Shown: positions 48,056 through 57,805 of the stretch, one piece after another | How the letters are laid out: each line of letters starts with the position of its first letter | Numbering within the stretch: the stretch's first letter is position 1 | Assembly: GCF_014698755.1 (NCBI RefSeq) | Contig: NZ_JACJTO010000011.1 | Location: 39,802-103,801, forward strand | Direction of reading: 5' to 3' | DNA from: Aphanizomenon flos-aquae FACHB-1287 | Lineage (GTDB): Bacteria > Cyanobacteriota > Cyanobacteriia > Cyanobacteriales > Nostocaceae | DNA length: 64,000 nt | The notes under the pieces: generated by a model | Told to the model about the DNA's origin: nothing | Seen by the model: only the letters and a program-made list of their open reading frames with translations | Databases searched by the model: none | Program-made: the position numbers and the translations under genes

Positions 48056-49270
48056 ATGGAAATTATGGAAAATAATTGTATCTATCTTGATAATAATGCT
48101 ACCACTAAAATAGATCCTCAAGTTGTTGAGGCTATGATGCCTTATTTGACGGATTATTATGCTAATCCTTCTAGTATGCACACCTTTGGTGGACAATTGG
48201 GAAAAGCTGTAAAAGCAGCCAGAGAACAAATTGCTGCTTTACTGGGAGCAGAAGAATCAGAAATTGTTTTTACCAGTTGCGGAACTGAAGGTGATAATGC
48301 TGCTATTTATGCGGCGTTATTAGCTCAACCAGAAAAACGTCATATTATCACTTCTCAAGTAGAACATCCTGCAGTTTTAAATGTTTGTAAACAATTAGAA
48401 TCTAAAGGTTATCAAGTTACCTATTTGTCGGTCAATTCTCAAGGACAAATAGACTTGAATGAGTTGGAAGCTTCTTTAACTGGTAACACTGCTTTAGTAA
48501 CAGTAATGTATGCCAATAATGAAACCGGCACAATTTTTCCCATTGAAGAAATTGGTGTTAGAGTTAAGGAATATGGAGCTATCTTCCACGTTGATGCAGT
48601 GCAAGCGGTAGGCAAAATACCCTTAAATATGAAGACCAGTACCATAGATATGTTAACTATATCTGGTCACAAAATTCATGCTCCTAAAGGTATTGGTGCT
48701 TTGTATGTTAGACGTGGGGTTCGTTTCCGTCCTTTCTTAGTTGGTGGACATCAAGAACGAGGACGCAGAGCAGGTACAGAGAATGTTCCCGGAATTATTG
48801 CTTTAGGGAAAGCTGCGGAATTGGAATTATCATATTTAGTAGAAGCAATAAAGAAAGAAAGAAAGTTGCGCGATTATTTAGAAGAATCTCTTCTGGTTAA
48901 AATTCCCGATTGTGAAGTAAATGGTGATATTAAAAATAGATTACCAAATACTACAAATATCGGTTTCAAATATATTGAAGGTGAGGCAATTTTGCTCTCT
49001 TTAAATAAGTACGGTATTTGTGCTTCTTCTGGTTCTGCTTGTACTTCTGGTTCTCTTGAACCTTCTCATGTTTTACGAGCTATGGGTTTACCTTATACTA
49101 CTTTACATGGTTCGATTCGCTTCAGTCTTTCTCGCTACACAACTGAGGCTGAAATTGAAAAGGTAATTGCAGTTATGCCGGAAATTGTTGACCGTTTGCG
49201 GGCTTTATCTCCCTTTAAAAATGATCATGCAGATTGGTTACAACAACAGTCAATTATCAGTAGTCATTAG
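48056..49270 (+). CDS. nifS: Cysteine desulfurase NifS
   Basis: A 404-residue PLP enzyme that supplies sulphur from cysteine for nitrogenase iron-sulphur clusters. It starts near YLDNNATTKIDPQVVEAM, binds PLP through Lys in TISGHKIHAPKG near residue 204, and has the catalytic cysteine in SSGSACTSGSLEPSHVL near residue 327. A second ATG at 48065 (MENN) has a better placed GGA and may be the true start. A palindrome-rich spacer (GTGATGGGTAATAGG with CCTATCACCCATCAC) separates it from fdxN. Confidence 0.95.
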   Translation: MEIMENNCIYLDNNATTKIDPQVVEAMMPYLTDYYANPSSMHTFGGQLGKAVKAAREQIAALLGAEESEIVFTSCGTEGDNAAIYAALLAQPEKRHIITSQVEHPAVLNVCKQLESKGYQVTYLSVNSQGQIDLNELEASLTGNTALVTVMYANNETGTIFPIEEIGVRVKEYGAIFHVDAVQAVGKIPLNMKTSTIDMLTISGHKIHAPKGIGALYVRRGVRFRPFLVGGHQERGRRAGTENVPGIIALGKAAELELSYLVEAIKKERKLRDYLEESLLVKIPDCEVNGDIKNRLPNTTNIGFKYIEGEAILLSLNKYGICASSGSACTSGSLEPSHVLRAMGLPYTTLHGSIRFSLSRYTTEAEIEKVIAVMPEIVDRLRALSPFKNDHADWLQQQSIISSH

Positions 49271-49339
49271 TCAGTGGTCAGTAGTAAGTAAAAACTGACT
49301 GCTGACCAATCAAAAATTACGAATCACCGATCTAAAATC

Positions 49340-49357
49340 CAAAATCTAAAATTAACT
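49340..49357 (+). repeat. Heptamer repeat between nifS and nifU
   Basis: TCTAAAATCCAAAATCTAAA-type heptamers fill the last part of the nifS-nifU spacer, just before the nifU ATG. Earlier in the same spacer, AGTCAGTGGTCAGTAGT-like repeats occur (49270-49310). Confidence 0.7.
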
Positions 49358-50257
49358 ATGTGGGACTACACTGATAAGGTATTAGAGTTATTTTATGATC
49401 CTAAAAACCAGGGCGCAATTGAAGAAACTGGTGAAGCTGGTGTGAAAGTTGCAACTGGTGAAGTAGGAAGTATTGCTTGTGGTGATGCTTTAAGATTACA
49501 TTTGAAGGTTGAAGAAGCAACAGATAAAATTCTTGATGCACGTTTTCAAACTTTTGGTTGTACTAGTGCGATCGCTTCTTCTAGTGCTTTAACTGAAATG
49601 ATTAAAGGTTTAACTTTAGATGAAGCTTTGGGAGTTACAAATAAGGAAATCGCTGATTATTTAGGTGGTTTACCTGAAGCAAAAATGCACTGTTCTGTTA
49701 TGGGTCAGGAAGCTCTAGAAGCTGCGATTTATAATTATCGAGGCATTCCTTTAGAGGCACATGACGATGAAGAAGGTGTCCTCATCTGTAGCTGTTTTGG
49801 AATAACTGATGCTAAGATAAAGAAAGCAGTTGCACAAAACAATCTCTTCAGTGCAGAGCAAGTAACAAATTATGTAAAAGCTGGTGGCGGATGCGGTTCT
49901 TGTTTAACGAAGATTGATGATATAATCAGAGAAGTAAAGCAGGAAGCCGCCAATAAAAATCTCCACAGCTATAAGGCGAAAGCTAAAGCAGAAATTCCTA
50001 GTTCAGAGCAAAAAAGACCATTAACTACAGTTCAAAAAGTTGCCCTGATTCAAAAAGTATTAGATGAAGAAGTCCGACCCGTTTTAATCGCTGATGGGGG
50101 AGATGTAGAACTTTATGATGTAGAAGGCGATAAGATTCAAGTCATTCTTAAAGGTGCTTGTGGTTCATGTTCTAGCAGCACTGCTACTTTAAAGATTGCA
50201 ATTGAAGCGAGATTACGCGATCGCATCAGCAAAGAAATCACCGTCGAAGCAGTTTAG
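49358..50257 (+). CDS. nifU: Iron-sulphur cluster scaffold NifU
   Basis: A 299-residue modular scaffold on which NifS-derived sulphur and iron are built into clusters. Three domains are seen in order: an IscU-like N-terminal domain (GSIACGDALRLHLK and FQTFGCTSAIASSSALTE, with AKMHCSVMG), a central 2Fe-2S domain (VLICSCFGITDAKI ... GGGCGSCLTKI), and the C-terminal Nfu domain with CGSCSSSTATLKIAIE near residue 270. Full length and uninterrupted. It is the last gene before nifH. Confidence 0.96.
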   Translation: MWDYTDKVLELFYDPKNQGAIEETGEAGVKVATGEVGSIACGDALRLHLKVEEATDKILDARFQTFGCTSAIASSSALTEMIKGLTLDEALGVTNKEIADYLGGLPEAKMHCSVMGQEALEAAIYNYRGIPLEAHDDEEGVLICSCFGITDAKIKKAVAQNNLFSAEQVTNYVKAGGGCGSCLTKIDDIIREVKQEAANKNLHSYKAKAKAEIPSSEQKRPLTTVQKVALIQKVLDEEVRPVLIADGGDVELYDVEGDKIQVILKGACGSCSSSTATLKIAIEARLRDRISKEITVEAV

Positions 50258-50358
50258 TAAACAACAGCTAATAGTAAGGGTTTACACCGTAAACCCCTAC
50301 AACTAACAAACAAAAATCCTACAAACCAATAAATACTATGAACACCATCAAATTTTCT

Positions 50359-50427
50359 GTAGAGCGATCGCCTCCATAGATAGCGACGTTCTACAAACGC
50401 TCACCGCCGTAGAACTTTGGCCGTGAG
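50359..50427 (+). promoter_or_regulatory. Two stem-loops in the nifU-nifH leader
   Basis: GTAGAGCG (50359-50366) can pair with CGTTCTAC (50387-50394) including one G-U pair. CTCACCGCC (50400-50408) can pair with GGCCGTGAG (50419-50427) with one mismatch. In Anabaena, nifH messages are known to be processed and stabilised at a 5' structure; these stems are candidates for that here. Confidence 0.5.
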
Positions 50428-50463
50428 AACCAACAGACAAAACCACCAATCAACTAATTCTAG

Positions 50464-50913
<450 letters not shown>

Positions 50914-51268
50914 GCTATTTTGTCTAGGGTTTTTGTTAATGCAATTGGTTGGGAATTTTTATTTTTTTATGCCCTATTTTTGCCCTGGGAAATTTTGGGG
51001 AAATGGGGTTTTTGTTAGGGTTTATTCTTTTGTTTACCCTATTTTGTCCCTAGTGTCAAGGGGGATACATGATTTTTGATAAATGTGTTACTTTTTGGTT
51101 ATTTTTAAGTGATATCTCATTTTTAATAACCCATTAATAATAGAGTGGAATAAGATAATTTGTTACATTTTATTAAAATCAGTTATTACTATAGTCAGAT
51201 TTTATATACATATATAATTATGTTGTATAATGTATTTTTGTAACTTTTTATTGTATTTTGATAGTCAA
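50914..51268. other. Left end of the nifH element, no gene seen
   Basis: About 355 bp of T-rich DNA between the attachment repeat and the restriction-modification gene. It has GGTTTTTGTTAGGGTTTATT-like repeats (TAGGGTTTTTGTTA near 50925-50939 and GTTTTTGTTAGGG near 51006-51018) that could be accessory recombinase or regulator sites. No gene is evident; the open frame at 50867-51079 is a shadow. Confidence 0.4.
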
Positions 51269-54157
51269 ATGGAAGATACACGCAATAAGATTATCAGTTT
51301 TGTCGAATATGTCCGCAAGTTGACAGGGGATGAAAAAGGTGAAGCACAAGTATTTTGCGATCGCCTTTTTCAAGCATTTAATCATGAAGGCTATAAAGAA
51401 GCAGGAGCAGAATTAGAGTATCGGGTAAAAGTTAAAGGAAAATCAACTAAGTTTGCTGATTTATTATGGCGGCCTCGTTTACTACTAGAAATGAAAAAAC
51501 GAGGTGAAAAGCTAGAAAAACACTATCAGCAAGCATTTGAATATTGGTTAGAATTAGTTCCCCAGCGTCCAAAATATGTAATTCTCTGCAATTTTGATGA
51601 ATTTTGGATTTATGACTTTGATATACAACTGCGAGAACCAGTAGATCAAGTTAAATTAGAAGATTTACCAACCCGCTTTACTGTCTTAAACTTTCTCTTT
51701 CCTGAAAATCGCAAACCTCTATTTAATAACAATTTGGTTGACGTTACCCGCAAAGCCGCAGATAACGTTGCCCAAGTTTTTAATCGTCTCGTTGAAAGAG
51801 GAGAAAAACAAGAAATTGCCCAGAGATTTATTCTTCAGTGTGTTGTTTCCCTATTTGCAGAAGATATTGATTTATTACCCAGAGGATTATTTAGTGAATT
51901 TTTAGATGATTGTCGTTCTAATCGGATTAGTTCCTATGATTTAATTGGTGGACTTTTTCGACAAATGGGAAGTCAACGCCCAGCCCCTAACGATAGTCGT
52001 TATCGAGATGTACCTTATTTTAATGCAGGGGTATTCTCCAAAGTTGAACCAATTTCACTTACGAGAAGCGAAATTGATCTTTTAGCATCAGCAGCAACAG
52101 AACGTTGGTCAAAAGTTGAACCAGCTATTTTTGGGACATTATTTGAATCTAGCATGGGTAAAGAAGAACGTCATGCTTTGGGCGCACATTATACCAGCCC
52201 TGTAGACATTCAAAAAGTCATCTTACCTACCATTGTGCGACCTTGGGAAGAACGCATTGACGCGGCTACAAAGTTAAATGAGTTATTAATACTCAGACAA
52301 GAATTAATTAATTTTACAGTTCTTGATCCAGCGTGTGGAAGTGGTAATTTTCTTTATGTTGCTTATCGAGAACTCAAGGGACTAGAGGCAAAATTACTAA
52401 CTAAAATTCATGAAAATTTTGGACTGAGAAATAGATTATCTATTGGCACAATGTCCCTCATTAAAACAACCCAATTTCACGGTATTGACATCAAACATTT
52501 TGCGGTAGAACTGGCAAAAGTAACTTTGATGATTGCTAAAAAGTTAGCATTAGATGAAGAAAATAAGTTACTTGATGTAGCGCAAATGAGTTTACCTATA
52601 GAAATTGATCGCGCTCTACCTTTGGATAATTTAGATAAAAATATCCGTTGTGATGATGCTTTATTTTGTGATTGGGTGACAGCAGATGCAATTATTGGCA
52701 ACCCTCCCTATCAATCAAAAAATAAAATGCAGCAGGAATATGGAGTAACCTATGTCCGTGAAGTCAGAGAAAAATATGCAGAAGTACCTGGAAGAGCAGA
52801 TTATTGTGTTTACTGGTTTCGTCGGACTCATGATGCTTTAAAAGATGGTGGACGGGCTGGACTTGTTGGTACAAATACCATCCGTCAAAACTATTCCCGC
52901 GAAGGTGGTTTGGATTATATAGTCAATAATGGCGGAACTATTACCGAAGCAGTTTCTACTCAAGTTTGGTCAGGGAGTGCAGTTGTTCATGTTTCTATTG
53001 TTAATTGGATTAAAGGTGAAGAACTGAGTCAAAAGAAACTATATACCCAGATTGGAGATGATAAAGATAGTCCTTGGGAAGTTTTAGAAGTAGATAAAAT
53101 TAACTCTTCCTTATCTAATAAATTTGATGTTACTCAAGCCAAAAAACTGGTGATTAATGTAAAATCAGGAACTTGTTATCAAGGACAAACTCATGGACAT
53201 GAAGGATTTTTGCTAACTCCTCAAGAAGCTGCTACGATGATCCGACAATCAAATAATAATGCAGAAGTGATATTGCCTTACTTGATAGGAGATGATTTAT
53301 TATCAGAAATCCCTCCACTACCACAAAGATATGTTATAGACTTTCATCCCCGTAATCTTCTCACTTGCAAGAAATATTCTGCCCCATTTAAAAGAATTGA
53401 ATCAATGGTACTACCAACCCGCGAAAATGCTGCAAAGGAAGAACGAAAGCGGAATGAAGAACTATTACAAAAAGATTCCAAATCTAAAGTTAATAGACAT
53501 CATCAAAATTTTCTTACTAAATGGTGGCTACTTTCCTATTCTCGTGCTGAATTAATTGAAAAACTCAATCAGCTTTCTCGTTATATTGTTTGTAGCAGAG
53601 TCACAAAAAGACCTATCTTTGAATTTATTGATTTTAGAATCAGACCTAGTGATGCTTTACAAGTATTCCTATTATCAGATGATTATTCCTTTGGAATTTT
53701 ACAATCTGATATTCATTGGCAATGGTTTAATGAACAATGTTCAACCCTAAAAGGCGATTTTCGTTACACATCCAATACTGTTTTTGATTCTTTTCCTTTT
53801 CCCCAAAATCCCAAATTATCACAGGTAAAAAAAGTAGCATTAGCAGCAGTTACATTGCGACAATTAAGACAAGAACTGATAACAGAACATAAATTGAGTT
53901 TACGCGAACTTTATCGAACCCTAGAATTGCCAGGACAAAACCCTCTTCGCAAAGCACAGGAACAACTTGATAAAGCAGTCCGTCAAGCTTATGGCATGGA
54001 AGCCAAGGAAGATGTATTAAAGTTTTTGCTAGAGTTAAATTTTGCAGTTGCAGGCAGAGAAACAAATAATTTACCTGTAGTAGCGCCTGGTTTACCTCCC
54101 TGTGTAACTAATTCCAGCGAATTGATTACAAATGATTGTGTAAAAATGCCAGAGTAA
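51269..54157 (+). CDS. MmeI-like type IIG restriction-modification protein
   Basis: A 962-residue single-chain enzyme combining DNA cleavage, methylation and target recognition. The N-terminal nuclease core is D64-x9-E74-M-K76 (FADLLWRPRLLLEMKK). A helical linker follows. The methyltransferase has motif I LDPACGSGNF (352-361) and motif IV NPPY (478-481), typical of adenine-N6 methylation. The C-terminal third (about 640-960) should be the target-recognition domain. The frame extends up to ATG 51230, but family proteins begin near MEDTRNKI (51269). It lies on the nifH element, in the direction of nifH. Confidence 0.88.
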   Translation: MEDTRNKIISFVEYVRKLTGDEKGEAQVFCDRLFQAFNHEGYKEAGAELEYRVKVKGKSTKFADLLWRPRLLLEMKKRGEKLEKHYQQAFEYWLELVPQRPKYVILCNFDEFWIYDFDIQLREPVDQVKLEDLPTRFTVLNFLFPENRKPLFNNNLVDVTRKAADNVAQVFNRLVERGEKQEIAQRFILQCVVSLFAEDIDLLPRGLFSEFLDDCRSNRISSYDLIGGLFRQMGSQRPAPNDSRYRDVPYFNAGVFSKVEPISLTRSEIDLLASAATERWSKVEPAIFGTLFESSMGKEERHALGAHYTSPVDIQKVILPTIVRPWEERIDAATKLNELLILRQELINFTVLDPACGSGNFLYVAYRELKGLEAKLLTKIHENFGLRNRLSIGTMSLIKTTQFHGIDIKHFAVELAKVTLMIAKKLALDEENKLLDVAQMSLPIEIDRALPLDNLDKNIRCDDALFCDWVTADAIIGNPPYQSKNKMQQEYGVTYVREVREKYAEVPGRADYCVYWFRRTHDALKDGGRAGLVGTNTIRQNYSREGGLDYIVNNGGTITEAVSTQVWSGSAVVHVSIVNWIKGEELSQKKLYTQIGDDKDSPWEVLEVDKINSSLSNKFDVTQAKKLVINVKSGTCYQGQTHGHEGFLLTPQEAATMIRQSNNNAEVILPYLIGDDLLSEIPPLPQRYVIDFHPRNLLTCKKYSAPFKRIESMVLPTRENAAKEERKRNEELLQKDSKSKVNRHHQNFLTKWWLLSYSRAELIEKLNQLSRYIVCSRVTKRPIFEFIDFRIRPSDALQVFLLSDDYSFGILQSDIHWQWFNEQCSTLKGDFRYTSNTVFDSFPFPQNPKLSQVKKVALAAVTLRQLRQELITEHKLSLRELYRTLELPGQNPLRKAQEQLDKAVRQAYGMEAKEDVLKFLLELNFAVAGRETNNLPVVAPGLPPCVTNSSELITNDCVKMPE

Positions 54158-54189
54158 AAGTTAATAGATTAATATCAGCGAAGATATAG

Positions 54190-54231
54190 CGATCGCTTTT
54201 CGGGTATTGTGGGTTTTGAGAGCGATCGCTT
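54190..54231 (+). repeat. Left copy of a 42-bp HIP1-bounded repeat
   Basis: GCGATCGCTTTTCGGGTATT...GAGCGATCGCT. It starts and ends with the HIP1 palindrome, 33 bp apart. A second copy with the same spacing lies at 54778-54819, on the other side of the toxin-antitoxin pair. Confidence 0.85.
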
Positions 54232-54275
54232 CTACTAAAAACGGTATAATACTTTTATTCTCAAGGATAATACTC

Positions 54276-54488
54276 ATGGAAATCCAAGAACTTAAAGCAA
54301 TAATCAAAGAAAGCATCCGCGAAGTTTTGCGAGAAGAAAGAATGTTACTTTGTCAAGTCCTCATACCCTATGTAAGTGACGAAGAACAAGAAGAACTAGA
54401 TGAAATGTTTGGTTCACCATCAGATTATCAAGATGAAGAATTAGTTGATATGACAGAGTGGGTAAAACATGGCCATAAAATTTCGTAA
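54276..54488 (+). CDS. Putative antitoxin of a RelE-type pair
   Basis: A 70-residue acidic, helical protein (MEIQELKAIIKESIREVLREERMLL... then DEEQEELDEMFGSPSDYQDEELVDMTEW). I start at ATG 54276, preceded by AAGGA at 54264. It overlaps the following RelE-like toxin gene by 20 bp, a standard arrangement for type II antitoxins. The acidic C-terminal half probably wraps around the basic toxin. It lies on the nifH element. Confidence 0.75.
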   Translation: MEIQELKAIIKESIREVLREERMLLCQVLIPYVSDEEQEELDEMFGSPSDYQDEELVDMTEWVKHGHKIS

Positions 54489-54747
54489 GAATGCTATTAA
54501 GTTTTTAGAAAAAGCAAATCTTGAAGATGCTGAGAAAATTCAGGAAAAAATATCCCAACTTCTACTTTTTGTCGAAGAACAAGCCATTATTCCCTTTACA
54601 GAATTTGATATTAAAAAAATGAAAGGAGATTGGGAAGGATTTTATAGATTACGTATTGGTAAAATCAGAATTGTCTTTACAGTTAATACCCAATCTGGTG
54701 AAGTTGAAATTTTCACAATTGGTGCAAGAGGAGATGTTTATAAATAA
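54469..54747 (+). CDS. RelE/ParE-type toxin
   Basis: A 92-residue basic protein with the RelE/ParE fold. It opens MAIKFRKNAIKFLEKANLEDAEKIQEKI, and the core FDIKKMKGDWEGFYRLRIGKIRIVFTVN contains the pattern Y-R-L-R-x-G-x-x-R typical of these toxins. RelE members cleave ribosome-bound mRNA; ParE members poison gyrase. Which applies is not clear. Its start lies inside the antitoxin gene. Confidence 0.85.
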   Translation: MAIKFRKNAIKFLEKANLEDAEKIQEKISQLLLFVEEQAIIPFTEFDIKKMKGDWEGFYRLRIGKIRIVFTVNTQSGEVEIFTIGARGDVYK

Positions 54748-54777
54748 ACACTTTTCCCATGTTGTTGAGTTATGAGA

Positions 54778-54819
54778 GCGATCGCTTTTCTGGTGTTGTG
54801 GATTGTGGGTGCGATCGCT
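54778..54819 (+). repeat. Right copy of a 42-bp HIP1-bounded repeat
   Basis: GCGATCGCTTTTCTGGTGTT...GTGCGATCGCT. Same length and layout as 54190-54231, with about six differences. The two copies bracket the toxin-antitoxin pair. Confidence 0.85.
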
Positions 54820-54855
54820 ATAATAATTATGAAGGTGGATAAATTATAATATTTT

Positions 54856-55107
54856 ATGGACTACCACAAAATTATCACCATTGAACCTGGAAAACGTAGC
54901 GGCAAACCTTGTATTCGAGGAATGCGAATAACTGTATATGATATTTTAGAATATCTTGCAGGTGGTATGACAGAAGCCGAAATTCTCTAAGACTTTTCCG
55001 AACTTACCTCAGAAGATATTAAAGCCTGTCTTACTTTTGCTGCTGACCGTGAGAAAAAGTTAGCTGAATTATCTCCCATTTTTCATCATCCAAACCAACA
55101 TTCCTAA
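54856..55107 (+). pseudogene. DUF433 gene with an in-frame stop
   Basis: From ATG 54856 the frame encodes a standard DUF433 protein (MDYHKIITIEPGKRSGKPCIRGMRITVYDIL ... TEAEIL) but meets TAA at 54988-54990 (codon 45). The frame then continues to 55107 with the expected family ending (DFSELTSEDIKACLTFAADREKK). DUF433 proteins are antitoxin-like DNA-binding proteins usually paired with a PIN-type or DUF5615 toxin, which is missing here. One base change explains the stop. Confidence 0.85.
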
Positions 55108-55686
55108 AATGTCTTCTACTGGAGGTAAAGGATAATCAGACAAATCAATAGTCACAGTATCACCCTCTAACTTTAAAAATCGCCATTGTGTACCACTACT
55201 AATTACACCGTAAATAACCCTAAGAGGATTATTTTTAGCAGCATTAAATCTTTGCGCGGCCACCATCTCTGCAATACATTGTCCAAACCCAGTTCTTAAA
55301 TCAGCCTTTTTCGCTTCGACAATGACAATTACAGGAGCTTCAATTTCTAACACTTCAGGAGAACTACTTAATAGAAAATCGCAAATTCCATTAAGTCCCA
55401 CTGACTCATCAACTGTAAAATCTTCACCCGAAAATAAACTAACTTGCCGATCTAAAATTCTTCTGACTTCTAACAAAACTGGGTAAATAATCCCTTCAGA
55501 ACGCGCCTTTTCACTAGCAGAACCAGCCAGCGGTAAACTTTCTTCAAGATATGCTTTTAGCGTCACAGATGGTTCAATTTTTTCAAGAACAGGAATAAAA
55601 CGCCCACCTTCTTGAGTTTTTAACCCAAAAGCCTCTTTAACCTTACCAATAGATGTAAATTGACTATAAGACATATCTTGTAACAT
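55069..55686 (-). CDS. Nuclease-like protein (HsdR N-terminal type)
   Basis: A 205-residue soluble protein. Its core, ICDFLLSSSPEVLEIEAPVIVIVEAKKADL, supplies Asp103 and the E-x-K pair Glu124/Lys126 of a PD-(D/E)XK nuclease fold, with Glu64 possibly as a further ligand. Related proteins are frequent in cyanobacteria and resemble the type I restriction subunit N-terminus. It lies on the nifH element between the DUF433 remnant (overlapping its 3' end by 39 bp) and the recombinase, on the minus strand. It may add to the element's defence or addiction functions; this is inference. Confidence 0.68.
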   Translation of the reverse strand: MLQDMSYSQFTSIGKVKEAFGLKTQEGGRFIPVLEKIEPSVTLKAYLEESLPLAGSASEKARSEGIIYPVLLEVRRILDRQVSLFSGEDFTVDESVGLNGICDFLLSSSPEVLEIEAPVIVIVEAKKADLRTGFGQCIAEMVAAQRFNAAKNNPLRVIYGVISSGTQWRFLKLEGDTVTIDLSDYPLPPVEDILGMLVWMMKNGR

Positions 55687-55734
55687 TCCTCGTTTTATAA
55701 AATTACTCTTTGTGTCTCTGCGTGAGGCTAACTC

Positions 55735-57162
55735 TTATCTTAACTCAATTTTCATCAAACTGTGTCCCATCTGTAACCTCAATCTTTCATTCTCAATTCT
55801 TAACCGATCATTTTCCCTTTCAAGGTGAATAACCATCTCTTGTAACTCTTCCGCCTTTGATTTTTTCTTAATTGCTTCCTCAATTGCCACATTGCGATTT
55901 TCTAAACTAAACCACTTCTGATAAATTGAAGTGTGCATATTCACAGAATGACCCAAATTATCAGCCGCAGCTTTAATAGGAATCCCCATTAAATGCGCTC
56001 TAATTGCCCAAGCGTGACGCAAATCATAGGGTTGAAAAGGAATCTCTACAAATCTAAACCATCTATCTGTACCATGTCGCACTGCATTAATTTGTTTACT
56101 GGTAATTTTATCGGCAATTTTTGTTTTTAATAACTCAATTGCTTCCTGATCATTCTTTAAATTAAAACTCTCAATCCAACGCGGATATAATGGTAATGCT
56201 TCCCTATCTCCAGTTTTACATTCTTCATTTACTCGCCATGTATTCATAGTATTATCTGATGATAACCACCAATCTAAATCAGGTTTAACAAAAATTTCTA
56301 ATGGTCTTAATCCATAAGTTGCCAACATTCCATATACCCATCTCCATAATTTCCAATTGTTCCGATCTTCCCTATTTATTAACTTAGTAGGACGGTTTAA
56401 AGCATAGTTTTGAAACCTTAAATATTCTTTTTCAATTTCTAAATCTGTCGGTATATCCCGCTTTCTTTTAGCAGTAGGTTGGATTTTAAAGTTATTTAAC
56501 TCAGGTACTTCTAAACCAGAACATTTACATAACACCCGAATCACCTTAATTAACTCATTTTTTACACTATCCGAAGAACTACAGGATTGCACAGCTTCAA
56601 TAAAATTAGCATTTATCGCTAGTTTATCCTTCGGTAAATGCTTTTGGGCAATATATAGATAACTATTAAAAGTATTTTCACTTTTGAGAGTCCGTTTTCT
56701 AGTTTGAAAATAATTTTGCTCAAAATTTATAATTAAGTCACTAATATTTTGTAAATTAGCTTTAATTCTTGTTTTTCCTAAATATTTATCAGTCCAAATA
56801 AATTGTTTTCTAGCAATTAATGTTCCCAACTGATTAGCTTCTTCTTCTGCCGTATTTAAACCATCAAAACTAAAAGGAATACCCAAAGAAATATCATATT
56901 GCTTTGTCCCGCTACCGTTTTTATCAATATCACCTGGTTTAATAGGTAGGGTAGTTCTCAACTGTAATGAATTGCCGGATTTTCTGACAGAAACACTCAC
57001 CCTAGCGGCTCTTAGTCTAGCATTAATTGCTTTTAATTCCGTTGTCAGTTTTGCCGTTAAATGATTTTCTTGATTTTCTACTGCTTGCATTCTGCCTAAA
57101 TATCCCCCGTCGGTAATAGCTGTTGGTTGAAAATCGGCAAATGCTTCCTGTGTTCTGTCCAT
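55735..57162 (-). CDS. XisA/XisC-type tyrosine recombinase of the nifH element
   Basis: A 475-residue site-specific recombinase. The C-terminal catalytic domain has Arg286 (ATYGLRPLEIF), Tyr379-x-x-Arg382 (PYDLRHAW), His405 (LGHS) and the nucleophile Tyr414 (SIYQKW). Tyr in place of the usual His of HxxR is the R-Y-R-Y variation I associate with the XisA/XisC heterocyst excisases. A coiled coil follows (about 436-466). It reads opposite to nifH and ends 110 bp from the right attachment repeat. It is the obvious enzyme for excising the element during heterocyst formation. Confidence 0.9.
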   Translation of the reverse strand: MDRTQEAFADFQPTAITDGGYLGRMQAVENQENHLTAKLTTELKAINARLRAARVSVSVRKSGNSLQLRTTLPIKPGDIDKNGSGTKQYDISLGIPFSFDGLNTAEEEANQLGTLIARKQFIWTDKYLGKTRIKANLQNISDLIINFEQNYFQTRKRTLKSENTFNSYLYIAQKHLPKDKLAINANFIEAVQSCSSSDSVKNELIKVIRVLCKCSGLEVPELNNFKIQPTAKRKRDIPTDLEIEKEYLRFQNYALNRPTKLINREDRNNWKLWRWVYGMLATYGLRPLEIFVKPDLDWWLSSDNTMNTWRVNEECKTGDREALPLYPRWIESFNLKNDQEAIELLKTKIADKITSKQINAVRHGTDRWFRFVEIPFQPYDLRHAWAIRAHLMGIPIKAAADNLGHSVNMHTSIYQKWFSLENRNVAIEEAIKKKSKAEELQEMVIHLERENDRLRIENERLRLQMGHSLMKIELR

Positions 57163-57233
57163 ACCCTAGATTTACCCTAATAAAAAAACTGTCTATTCAA
57201 AACAATGATTACTACAAACATAGTTGAAAATGA

Positions 57234-57722
<489 letters not shown>

Positions 57723-57805
57723 TTCGCCACCAAGAAAGAATTTTCTAGCACAGGGAAAAAGGACGAGAGCAGCACATCAAAAGCTCTCACCTTTGACCAA
57801 CATTT

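Noticed and set aside
46093..50257. Possible interruptions of nifB, nifS or nifU
   Set aside because: All three frames are full length with their motifs in order.
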